Virus record (IMG/VR): IMGVR_UViG_3300050821_002432
Span: 1 to 43,843 of that record
Direction: 5' to 3' (one strand)
Length of the DNA: 43,843 nt
Source: a virus
The notes beneath the pieces were generated by a model. That model made no database searches. It was not told the DNA's origin and saw only the letters and a program-made list of their open reading frames with translations. The first letter of the stretch is position 1; the number at the start of each line of letters is the position of its first letter. The position numbers and the translations under genes were made by a program. Of the stretch, positions 17,064 through 25,090 are shown one piece after another.

Positions 17064-17807
17064 ATGAATAAAGTGTTGTTAGACACATTTATCAAAAAAT
17101 ACACTCTCGGTGGAAACGTTGAAAGTGTAAAAATGGTTGTTGATGATGTTGGTAAGACATTAAAGACATCAGCGATTACCGATGACAAATCGGTATTAAT
17201 AAATGTAGCATTGTCTGACTTTACAGCGACAAACTCCATATTATTTGGTGTATATAACACAACACAGCTAAAACAGATGGTAAGTGTGTTGGGTGATGAA
17301 ATTAATATTAGACCAAATATTAATGCCACCAATAATAAAGTAACGTCGTTGGTTTTCTATGACGATTCTACCGAAATCCAATATGTAACGGCGGATTTGG
17401 ATGTTATTCCCTCCGCTCCAAACATTAAAAAAATCCCACAGTTCAATCTTGAGATTGATTTTAAAGAATCGTTTATTACCAAGTTCATTAGAGCTAAAAA
17501 TGCTTTGAGTGATATCGATAACTTCACGTTATTGATGAATAAGAAGAATAAATTAGAATTGGTGATTGGACATAGCAAACTTAACAGAAATCGAATAACA
17601 TTGGATGTTATCACGAAGGTCGGACTAAATACGGTGGCTAAACCTATCAGTTTTAGTGCTAAATACTTAAAAGAAATATTTAACAGTAATAATGATTGCG
17701 ATGATGCTGTATTGAAGGTTAGTGATGATGGATTAGCGTTCATATCATTTACCAAGGATAATTTTACATCAAGTTATTATTTGGTGGAAATTAAAAATGT
17801 TGACTAA
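17064..17807 (+). CDS. 45: Sliding clamp (T4 gp45-like)
   Basis: I start at ATG 17064, one base after the stop of the small gene, with AGG just before it; an in-frame start 36 bases up would overlap that gene. The 247 residues match the T4 gp45 length (228) roughly. They show clamp-like strand repeats, such as LKTSAITDDKSVLINVALSDF and LKVSDDGLAFISF, the latter near the C-terminus. The ring would tether the polymerase to DNA; in T4 it is also needed for late transcription. Position between polymerase and clamp loader supports the call. A terminator follows. Confidence 0.85.
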   Translation: MNKVLLDTFIKKYTLGGNVESVKMVVDDVGKTLKTSAITDDKSVLINVALSDFTATNSILFGVYNTTQLKQMVSVLGDEINIRPNINATNNKVTSLVFYDDSTEIQYVTADLDVIPSAPNIKKIPQFNLEIDFKESFITKFIRAKNALSDIDNFTLLMNKKNKLELVIGHSKLNRNRITLDVITKVGLNTVAKPISFSAKYLKEIFNSNNDCDDAVLKVSDDGLAFISFTKDNFTSSYYLVEIKNVD

Positions 17808-17844
17808 CTGGAGAAAAAGCAAAACCTACAAAATATTCAACATT

Positions 17845-17877
17845 CCCCGTATGCTGTTCATACGGGGTTTTTATTTA
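17845..17877 (+). terminator. Rho-independent terminator after the clamp gene
   Basis: A perfect 9-bp stem (CCCCGTATG / CATACGGGG, 17845-17853 with 17859-17867) with a 5-base loop is followed by a T-rich tract TTTTTATTT. The next promoter begins 4 bases later, so the clamp loader is a separate transcription unit. Confidence 0.9.
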
Positions 17878-17880
17878 GTA

Positions 17881-17909
17881 TTGACTTTTATCTTTTTATA
17901 ACGTAAACT
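17881..17909 (+). promoter_or_regulatory. Sigma-70-like promoter for the clamp loader operon
   Basis: TTGACT (17881-17886), a 17-base spacer and TAAACT (17904-17909) lie only 6 bases before ATG 17916. The transcript should start at the start codon. It follows directly on the terminator. Confidence 0.65.
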
Positions 17910-17915
17910 ATTCGT

Positions 17916-18857
17916 ATGAACGATTTTATCGAATTTGAAACAGTACCAGAGAAAGAACATTTTATATTGGCCGAAAAATATCGCCCAACAAAAATTGAAG
18001 ATTATATTGGTAATGATCAGTTTAAAAATGAATTGAAACGCATTTTGGAGACGGGTCAATTACCACATTTGATGTTACACGGCAGTTCTCCCGGAACAGG
18101 TAAGACTTCAGCGGCTAAATTGATAGTATCAAATATAAAATGTGATCATTTATATATTAATGCATCGGACACCAACAGCGTGGATGATATTAGACTTAAA
18201 GTTAAGTCGTTTGCATCTACTATAGGATTCAGTGATCTTAAAGTTATCATTTTAGACGAAAGTGATTTCTTAACGCCGCAAGCACAGGGAGCATTGCGTA
18301 ATATCATCGAAACGTTCAGTGCCACCACCAGATTCATCTTTACATGTAACTATCTTGAAAAAATTACATCACCGATCCTATCTCGATGCCAAGTATTTGA
18401 AATTATACCCCCAAGTAAGAAAGAAATCGCTGTACACATCAAAAATATTCTAGAAAAGGAAACTATCAAGTTCGTGCCAGAAGATTTGGGTTATATAGTT
18501 AACACTTACTATCCAGATATTAGAAAGATGCTTAATTTTGCACAACAGAGCACAGTAAACAAAGTATTGACTATATACAAGAAAGATAATGTTGTATCCG
18601 ATTTAAAAAACAAAATCATAGAGTTGATTAAGAAGTGTGCCTTTATGGAGATTAGACAACTCATAGCTGATAATAATGTTAGATGCTATGAAGAGCTATA
18701 TCAATGTTTATATGATAAAGTGGGAGAATATGCCCCGAAGAATCCAGCTATTGTTATATTAATAATAGCTGAATATATGTATCAAAGCAATTTGGTAGTT
18801 AACAAGGAAATAACGTTCGCTGCGTGTATAGCAAAGATTATAGAAGAATTGAAATAA
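17916..18857 (+). CDS. 44: Clamp loader ATPase subunit (T4 gp44-like)
   Basis: The 313-residue AAA+ protein has EKYRPTKIEDYIG near the start (typical of clamp loaders), Walker A GSSPGTGKT at 56-64, Walker B VIILDESDFL at 110-119 and the arginine-finger motif SRC at 156-158. It would form the ATPase ring that opens and loads the gp45-like clamp. T4 pairs it with gp62 encoded directly downstream; here a glycosyltransferase gene follows 2 bases later and no gp62-like gene is recognisable in the window. The gene probably has a leaderless transcript. Confidence 0.95.
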   Translation: MNDFIEFETVPEKEHFILAEKYRPTKIEDYIGNDQFKNELKRILETGQLPHLMLHGSSPGTGKTSAAKLIVSNIKCDHLYINASDTNSVDDIRLKVKSFASTIGFSDLKVIILDESDFLTPQAQGALRNIIETFSATTRFIFTCNYLEKITSPILSRCQVFEIIPPSKKEIAVHIKNILEKETIKFVPEDLGYIVNTYYPDIRKMLNFAQQSTVNKVLTIYKKDNVVSDLKNKIIELIKKCAFMEIRQLIADNNVRCYEELYQCLYDKVGEYAPKNPAIVILIIAEYMYQSNLVVNKEITFAACIAKIIEELK

Positions 18858-18859
18858 CT

Positions 18860-20416
18860 ATGAGCCAAGATTATAAAAAAGACTTCATATTATCCAAATA
18901 TTGGGAATCATTAGAAACAAATTCGGATAATGGACTGCAATATAGGTGGACTAACAATAGTTCTACTATATACATAACAAATAGTACAAATTATACATTC
19001 TTGAAGGTGCGGTTGTATAACGGGGTAGATGCTTTTAATAAACGTATATTGAATATACTAGTTGATGGTATATTGTACAAGTCTTATATCTTCACAGAGA
19101 CAGCGGAATACATAGATGTCAAAATTGACATTAATGGAAAAAAATCTGTCACATTCTCAACCGATGATAGTTTCTGTCCGTCTAAATTAGATAAGCAGTC
19201 TAGGGACGTGCGTGTTTTAGGATTTAAAATATATGCTATCGTTATTGACAGTGACAATCACAAAGATGTATTAATACCTATTAGAGATTTGACAACGGAA
19301 AGCGAAGAAGAATTTTTCGTTGATGTTGATAATTATAGTTATAATGTATCTAGAATTGCACTAAAAAATGATAGAGACACCATCATGTATATAGGACAAT
19401 ATGGAACATCTGGATATGCCACTGCTGCCAAGGGATATGTATATAGATATTTCATCAATAATTACGATATCAAATGGGTTCCTTTGAGATTTGATGAAAC
19501 TGAGTTAAGTAAGGATTGTCCATATAACTTAATTGCTGAATCGACCATAAATAAGAATTATGCTGAGTATGACACATTCATATATCATACCACTCCTGAT
19601 TTATGGGAGTCTTTGAATCATCAGTATAGCAATATCAACAAAAACAAGAAAATATTTGGTTATGCCGCATGGGAAACCAGCAAGTTGCCACCAAAATGGA
19701 CGGAGTACATTAATGACAATGTTAATGAAGTGTGGTGTCCATCAAGTTACAATTATCATGTGTTTAAAGAGTCTGGAGTCACAATACCTATAAGCGTGGT
19801 GCCTCATGTATTCTTACAGAAGCCATTAATTGAAAAGAAGAACATTCAATTGATTAATATCAATGGACAACCCATAACATCAGTAGAAGGGGTATACACA
19901 TTCTATACTATAGGAGAATTTAATAATAGAAAGGGTATAGATGATATCATTAAAGTGTTTTGTAAGACATTTACTAAAAATGACAAAGTCAGACTGTTGA
20001 TTAAAACTCACTATAAGAATTATACACCGAATAACAAAAAATACTGCTTGGATAAGATAAGTGACCTCGTGAAAGATTATACCGATCTTCCTGAGATTCA
20101 TTACTTGATTGACAACGCTAGTGAACGAGATATTTTGGCCTTACATAGTTTAGGCGACTGTTATGTTAGTCTAACTAAATCTGAAGGGTTTGGTATACCT
20201 ATATTTGATGCGTTCAATTACAGAAAACCAATAATTGTTACGGGGTATGGTGGTCATATGGATTTCCTTGGTAAAACCTATAAAGGGTTGGTAGATTTTA
20301 AGATGGATTATATTAAAGACATGGAGAGTTTTTCCACTAATTATAGTAATGACACAGTTTGGGCATATCCGAATTTGGATACGGCTGGAGAATTAATGAA
20401 AAGTCATATAAAATAA
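18860..20416 (+). CDS. Beta-sandwich domain fused to GT4-like glycosyltransferase
   Basis: The start at ATG 18860 follows the clamp loader stop by 2 bases and gives 518 residues. Residues 25-130 form a beta-rich domain (GLQYRWTNN ... ILVDG ... SRDVRVLGFKIY) that also occurs in the middle of the 22041-23936 protein. Residues from about 175 make a GT-B enzyme with YAAWETSKLPPKW, FYTIGEFNNRKGIDD and KSEGFGIPIFDAF, where the second acid of E-x7-E is Asp. The N-terminal module may bind carbohydrate. The gene opens a second glycan cassette placed directly behind replication genes. Confidence 0.75.
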   Translation: MSQDYKKDFILSKYWESLETNSDNGLQYRWTNNSSTIYITNSTNYTFLKVRLYNGVDAFNKRILNILVDGILYKSYIFTETAEYIDVKIDINGKKSVTFSTDDSFCPSKLDKQSRDVRVLGFKIYAIVIDSDNHKDVLIPIRDLTTESEEEFFVDVDNYSYNVSRIALKNDRDTIMYIGQYGTSGYATAAKGYVYRYFINNYDIKWVPLRFDETELSKDCPYNLIAESTINKNYAEYDTFIYHTTPDLWESLNHQYSNINKNKKIFGYAAWETSKLPPKWTEYINDNVNEVWCPSSYNYHVFKESGVTIPISVVPHVFLQKPLIEKKNIQLININGQPITSVEGVYTFYTIGEFNNRKGIDDIIKVFCKTFTKNDKVRLLIKTHYKNYTPNNKKYCLDKISDLVKDYTDLPEIHYLIDNASERDILALHSLGDCYVSLTKSEGFGIPIFDAFNYRKPIIVTGYGGHMDFLGKTYKGLVDFKMDYIKDMESFSTNYSNDTVWAYPNLDTAGELMKSHIK

Positions 20417-21072
20417 TGTTTTATTATCACACATTTAAGGATTTAAATATACAAGGTATTTATGATCATGAACCTCTCTTGCAATATTATCATTTCCCCA
20501 ATGATGAATTACTTAAGGGGAAAAAAGTATTAGATGTGGGATGTGCCTCCGGATTCTTTTCAAAATATTTTGCCGAGAGAGGTGCCAATGTAGTTGCCAT
20601 TGATATTAATACTTCTGTTACTAATATGGTGAAGAATCAGACTAAATTGGAAATGGATATAGTGGAAGCAGATGTATTCAGTATTGATTCAATTGATACA
20701 TTTGATATTGTATTTTGTGGATCATTATTGATGCATGTAATTTATCCAATGGAATTACTGAAGATCATAAATAAAGCTTTGAAGCCTAATGGATTATTCA
20801 TATTATGTTCTGGTGGAATCGATTCGGTTGATCCCGTAATAAGAACCGAAAGATATTTAGGTAGGCAAAAATCGGCAATAGAGAAAGATGTTAATTCCGC
20901 GAATGAATCGTTGTGGTGGTTGTCTAAATCAGCGGGAGAAATAATGTTAAAGAACGTTGGATTTAATAATGTTAAGTATATGGATAGTTTCACCCTGACC
21001 TCAACGGAATTTGGTGTGAAAATAGGACATAACTTTTCAGCTTTACATCATGTTTGGCATTCTACGAAATAA
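20416..21072 (+). CDS. Class I methyltransferase, CmoB-like (Methyltransf_9 type)
   Basis: The start ATG 20416 overlaps the previous stop as TAATG, giving 218 residues. The start FYYHTFKDLNIQGIYDHEP followed by LKGKKVLDVGCASGFFSKYF and ANVVAIDI is the layout of CmoB-like SAM enzymes, which in bacteria modify tRNA wobble uridine. In glycan clusters, proteins of this kind are thought to methylate sugars. The context here (glycosyltransferases, radical SAM, sulfotransferase) favours the glycan role. No membrane segment is present. Confidence 0.75.
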   Translation: MFYYHTFKDLNIQGIYDHEPLLQYYHFPNDELLKGKKVLDVGCASGFFSKYFAERGANVVAIDINTSVTNMVKNQTKLEMDIVEADVFSIDSIDTFDIVFCGSLLMHVIYPMELLKIINKALKPNGLFILCSGGIDSVDPVIRTERYLGRQKSAIEKDVNSANESLWWLSKSAGEIMLKNVGFNNVKYMDSFTLTSTEFGVKIGHNFSALHHVWHSTK

Positions 21073-21077
21073 AAATT

Positions 21078-22031
21078 ATGAAAAATGGATTATATTGTGA
21101 TGGTGGTAAACGGTGGTTCAGTATTGGTAGTGAGGGCAGAGTATATACGTGTAATTCTCTCATCTACCACCCAAATGCATTTCTTGGAAATATAATAACT
21201 GAAGACATTAAACTAAGAACAGAAGAATGGAATAGATGTCCCGTTCAAAAGTGTTATCAGATTTGTGATAGGCATTGGTCTAAGAAACAAGTATATGAGG
21301 ATGATAAACTAATTGATAGTCAAGATGTAGTAAATCCTGACCCATATAAAGGTATAAAGAATCCAGCATCTATTCTTTTTGCGCCCACATGGAAATGTAA
21401 TTATTCTTGTGTGTATTGTGTATTACCTACCAAGAAAGTTTATCCGAATATTCCAGATGCATGTGATACGTTTCCTTATCAAACATGGATTGATGCATTT
21501 AAGAGATTTTTTACAACTAATGAGATTGGGGGAGGAATATGGCACACCAATGGTGGTGAACCATTGTTCTATGATGGTATTGAGCACTTATTTAAGTTTT
21601 TCAAGGAGCAAAACTTTACTATTGCTTTAACGAGCAATATTACCGCAGATGTTTACAAGAAAATTGTGGCAGTTGCTCCTCCATCGTCTTTCGGTATCAT
21701 AAATTGTAGTTTGCATCCATCTGATAAGAATTTTAGGTTGGATCAATTTAAAAGCAGAGTTCATTTATTAAAAGTTCTAGGATATCCGATATCTGTCAAT
21801 TTTGTTGGTCACCCCGATCAAATCATGCTTGCACCTGATTATGCTGAATGGTGTAAGAGTATCGGTGTTGGATTCTCATTAATTCCATTATTGGGAAACA
21901 ATGATGGTATTTTCTTTAAAACGATCAATGATTATCCAGAGGCATTGCGAAACATAATAAACAAATACTCAACTCCTGAATTAAAAGATGATAATAGATT
22001 TATCGATGGGGCAAGAGTGAACACTAAATGA
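21078..22031 (+). CDS. Radical SAM enzyme with N-terminal SPASM-like Cys cluster
   Basis: I start at ATG 21078, 5 bases after the previous stop; an earlier in-frame ATG overlaps that gene. The 317-residue protein has the radical SAM signature CNYSCVYC (Cys107, 111, 114) and GGEPLFY further on. Before it lies a SPASM-like region: Cys7, WFSIGSEGRVYTC (Cys25), FLGNI, then Cys54, Cys59 and Cys63. In known SPASM enzymes this domain follows the radical SAM barrel; here it precedes it. Such enzymes modify peptides or sugars by radical chemistry. The glycan context suggests a sugar substrate, but a peptide is possible. Confidence 0.85.
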   Translation: MKNGLYCDGGKRWFSIGSEGRVYTCNSLIYHPNAFLGNIITEDIKLRTEEWNRCPVQKCYQICDRHWSKKQVYEDDKLIDSQDVVNPDPYKGIKNPASILFAPTWKCNYSCVYCVLPTKKVYPNIPDACDTFPYQTWIDAFKRFFTTNEIGGGIWHTNGGEPLFYDGIEHLFKFFKEQNFTIALTSNITADVYKKIVAVAPPSSFGIINCSLHPSDKNFRLDQFKSRVHLLKVLGYPISVNFVGHPDQIMLAPDYAEWCKSIGVGFSLIPLLGNNDGIFFKTINDYPEALRNIINKYSTPELKDDNRFIDGARVNTK

Positions 22032-22040
22032 TAAGATACC

Positions 22041-23936
22041 ATGAAGAAGTTTCCGAGGACAATTTGTATATCATTGAAGGACGATATCAAACGGCGAGAG
22101 TTCATAACAACTCAAACCAAAAAATTGGGCATAGATATCACTTTTATAGACGCCGTGGACGGAATCCGCCTAAAAATGGCGGATAATCCATGTGGATTGA
22201 AAATAGGTGAGTTTGGCTGTGCTTTATCGCATTATTGTACATTAGCATCCATAGATTTACTTCCCGATGAAGAATTCTTGATTTTGGAAGATGATGCTAT
22301 TTTTTGTGAGGATTTTTTAAATAAATTTGAAAAGTTCTATGATAACTTACCAAGTGATTGGGAAATGGCATATTTGGGTTGGTTACAATGGGCCAAAGTA
22401 GTTGATGTCATCAATATCAATGAATATGTTGGTAAAATGAAATCACTTGAATTAACCCACCCATTTAAGTTCATGCTATCTAATCATGCCTACATGATTA
22501 AAAAACCTACAGCCAAAATTCTAAAAGAAGCTTTATATCCATTAAATATGGCACTTGATGTAGCTTTCATGCGGAAGATTTTACCGCATATAAAATATTA
22601 TATATCCACATCATTTCTTGTCAGTCAAGCATCGTTTGAATATGGTCATGGTAGGAACACTAAGTTCAGTGGTTGGGAATCAAAGACTTGGATTGAAAGA
22701 AACCCCGAAATTGACTCTACAGAAATAACCACTGGATATGGATTCTTTCAATTGGAGTCATTCGGGAAAACTCATTGGAAATGGACGGGTAATGAGTTTA
22801 AATTTTATATTACCGATGGAATTGCTAATATAGAAGTCGATTTTATTTCCCCCATAGCTAATGTTTTAACATTGGAGACTGATATCTCAAAGAAGGAATA
22901 TAACATTGTTTCGGGCGAGAATACAATACGTTTTGAACCACATGGACTATATCCTATTATCGGTAGATTGAAAAACGTTTATATCCCTGCCAAGAATGAA
23001 GATAAATCAAATGATATAAGGGAATTGGGTATAAGAATATTAAGAATGCGTACGGAATCAAATGGATCACTTAAAACATTTGAAATGAATACTATTCAAT
23101 GTTATCTTCCGGAAATAGTGTTAGAAAAGGAAGTAAACAAGATAAAGAATATAGGTGTGTTGTTTTTACCAAGAAGCGGTAGTCATTGGATAGCATATCA
23201 TCTTAATAATTTTAAAAATATATATTCATTAGATGGAGAAATGTTTAATAGTGATACTTGCTTTATCGACAAAGAATTGTATGAAAAATTGAAACCATAT
23301 TACAGTATTCCTAAGAATTTCTGTTTTGAAAGTCTAAACATACTTGCCGCTGAGTTATTGAAGGATAGAACGCGTTTTCTTACCATAGTAAAAACATTCT
23401 TACCGCAGGATAAAATGTTTGCCTTTAAATTGGGTTATCCTCATGTTAATATCGATGACAAAGTTTATAGGACACTTGATTATGTTGTTATATCATATAG
23501 ACGCAATGTGTTGGAACAATGGATCAGCTATAAAAATGCTGAAATAACAAACAAGTGGTGTTGCTCCACAGAATCTGATAAGTATCCAGTATCCAAGATA
23601 CAATGGAATTCTGAGGAGTTTTTAAAGTTCAGGGAAGAGATATATAATAAAACCAAGATTTACAAGAGAATAACAAAGAATGTACCGCATGTATTCATGG
23701 CGTATGAGGAATGGAACGTCGAAAATATCACGGTAGCGGAGCAAAATACAATATTGTATAATAAACTTAAAGAAATCCATATCGATTGTGGTGATATCAT
23801 TGACGATACATTTAAGAATAAGTTCATAAAACAATTAACGTATAAGACCTATGAAGAATGCTTCACTAATTATGATGATTTTGTCAATTTCGCTAACAAG
23901 GAATTGTTTATGTTAGAAATAGCTGATATCAGGTAA
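22041..23936 (+). CDS. Three-domain protein: GT25 + beta-sandwich + sulfotransferase
   Basis: The 631-residue chain has three parts. Residues 1-205 are GT25-like (ICISLKDDIKRREF, FIDAVDG, GCALSH at 59-64, LEDDAIF). Residues 230-340 repeat the beta-sandwich module of the 18860 protein (WKWTGNEFKFYI, SNDIRELGIRI). Residues from about 368 are sulfotransferase-like: VLFLPRSGSHWIAYHL matches the 5'-phosphosulfate loop for PAPS, and YRRNVLEQWISY the 3'-phosphate site. One polypeptide may thus add a sugar and sulfate it. It ends the second glycan cassette. Confidence 0.8.
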   Translation: MKKFPRTICISLKDDIKRREFITTQTKKLGIDITFIDAVDGIRLKMADNPCGLKIGEFGCALSHYCTLASIDLLPDEEFLILEDDAIFCEDFLNKFEKFYDNLPSDWEMAYLGWLQWAKVVDVININEYVGKMKSLELTHPFKFMLSNHAYMIKKPTAKILKEALYPLNMALDVAFMRKILPHIKYYISTSFLVSQASFEYGHGRNTKFSGWESKTWIERNPEIDSTEITTGYGFFQLESFGKTHWKWTGNEFKFYITDGIANIEVDFISPIANVLTLETDISKKEYNIVSGENTIRFEPHGLYPIIGRLKNVYIPAKNEDKSNDIRELGIRILRMRTESNGSLKTFEMNTIQCYLPEIVLEKEVNKIKNIGVLFLPRSGSHWIAYHLNNFKNIYSLDGEMFNSDTCFIDKELYEKLKPYYSIPKNFCFESLNILAAELLKDRTRFLTIVKTFLPQDKMFAFKLGYPHVNIDDKVYRTLDYVVISYRRNVLEQWISYKNAEITNKWCCSTESDKYPVSKIQWNSEEFLKFREEIYNKTKIYKRITKNVPHVFMAYEEWNVENITVAEQNTILYNKLKEIHIDCGDIIDDTFKNKFIKQLTYKTYEECFTNYDDFVNFANKELFMLEIADIR

Positions 23937-23965
23937 TAAAATGCTATTATCTATTAACTTCTTCA

Positions 23966-23977
23966 TATTTATATAAT
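23966..23977 (+). promoter_or_regulatory. TATTTATATAAT motif abutting a start codon (copy 1)
   Basis: TATTTATATAAT ends directly at ATG 23978. The same 12 bases occur at 25897-25908 and a near copy at 43304-43316, each abutting the ATG of a gene with a capsid-targeting-like N-terminus. It may be a late promoter element or another start-region signal; no -35 box is evident. Confidence 0.4.
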
Positions 23978-24637
23978 ATGAGAAAACCTTTAATGGAGAA
24001 ATTAATCAGAGAAAATGGTGATTTGGGAGATAGAATGATGCTCGGATTACCTATGACGGTTGGTGGAGGAGTGGTAAATCCCGGAGTTTCCACATTTTCC
24101 TCGCCAGATGTTAGTCAAGACCCCGATTCTTTTGATACTAAAGGTTTTCAAGATGCTGGCCCCGAAGGATACAAAAACGTAGAAGATACTGATGAAAAAA
24201 ATCCAGAATTGCCACAACCAGCTTCTGATGCAACTTACGCACCAAGTGTAGCGGGTTCCCAGACCAACGTTAATACTGGTATCCCAAGTGTGTCTAATAC
24301 CAAGCCAAATGTAGCAATGCGTTCCACGGATGTCATTCCTGATGAGAAGAAAGGTATTAATGCTATCAAGTTCAAAGTAACTCCTGATGAAATCATAGCA
24401 GGTATAGATGCTGAATTAAGAGACATGGTATTTAAAAGACCCGATGTGGCAAAAGCATTAGTCATTAAAAATTTACAGAAAGACCCAAAATTTTATAGCA
24501 AATTGAAATTTCTTAACATTGATGACAAATTGGACGAATCATTGAAGGGTAAAACTCCACAAGAAATCGCAATCATCAAAATTATGCGTGATTTGTATGA
24601 TAAGAAATATGCATCACGTGATAAGAAATTGATATGA
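23978..24637 (+). CDS. Conserved phage protein of unknown function, 219 residues
   Basis: The protein starts MRKPLMEKLIRENGDLGDR, where LIRE fits an (I/L)xE prohead-protease site as in T4 internal proteins. Residues 20-125 are low in hydrophobics and rich in Pro, Ser, Asp and Asn, so probably disordered. The C-terminal part (VTPDEIIAGIDAELRDMVFKRPDVAKALV) looks like a helical domain and seems familiar from other large phages, without a known role. A TATTTATATAAT motif abuts the start. A virion or capsid-interior protein is my inference. Confidence 0.6.
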   Translation: MRKPLMEKLIRENGDLGDRMMLGLPMTVGGGVVNPGVSTFSSPDVSQDPDSFDTKGFQDAGPEGYKNVEDTDEKNPELPQPASDATYAPSVAGSQTNVNTGIPSVSNTKPNVAMRSTDVIPDEKKGINAIKFKVTPDEIIAGIDAELRDMVFKRPDVAKALVIKNLQKDPKFYSKLKFLNIDDKLDESLKGKTPQEIAIIKIMRDLYDKKYASRDKKLI

Positions 24638-25059
24638 ATAAGGTAGAGCAATATACTGCATTTAAGAAATTTTTGGATTCTCTAGATGATACCAAATTAC
24701 AGTATTATTGGAACGATTTAATTCTCCCTTATATAAAAAATAGTGGAATCAGTGAAAGACAAGGATTTTTGTGGTGGGAATTGTATAAGTCCAAAAAATG
24801 GCCAACGACTTATAAATTAAAAGAAATTTTAAAACAGAAAGCCAATTGGAAAGTATTGGGGAATGGTAAATCGGATGAAACTGTTCGTAGCAATATGAAG
24901 GGTAAATGGACGATAAAATTTTCTAATACAGAAAAGCCATTGGCTGAATATGAGGAGATTGAGACGAATGATAGTTTAAATGTTTCCAGCAAAAGTAAAG
25001 GTGATCTTGATTATTTAAAAGAGAATCACATGAAATATAAAAGTCACTTTAGAATATAA
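24634..25059 (+). CDS. Hypothetical protein, 141 residues
   Basis: I do not recognise this protein. Its start overlaps the previous stop by 4 bases, so it is probably co-translated with the 219-residue protein. The first 60 residues look helical and aromatic-rich (LQYYWNDLILPYIKN, GFLWWELYKSKKWP). A basic middle follows, and the C-terminal 40 residues are acidic and then basic. There is no signal peptide or membrane segment. It is likely cytoplasmic or a virion protein. Confidence 0.6.
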   Translation: MNKVEQYTAFKKFLDSLDDTKLQYYWNDLILPYIKNSGISERQGFLWWELYKSKKWPTTYKLKEILKQKANWKVLGNGKSDETVRSNMKGKWTIKFSNTEKPLAEYEEIETNDSLNVSSKSKGDLDYLKENHMKYKSHFRI

Positions 25060-25090
25060 GCAGTGTGGGTAGATGAAGTAACTCTTCATT

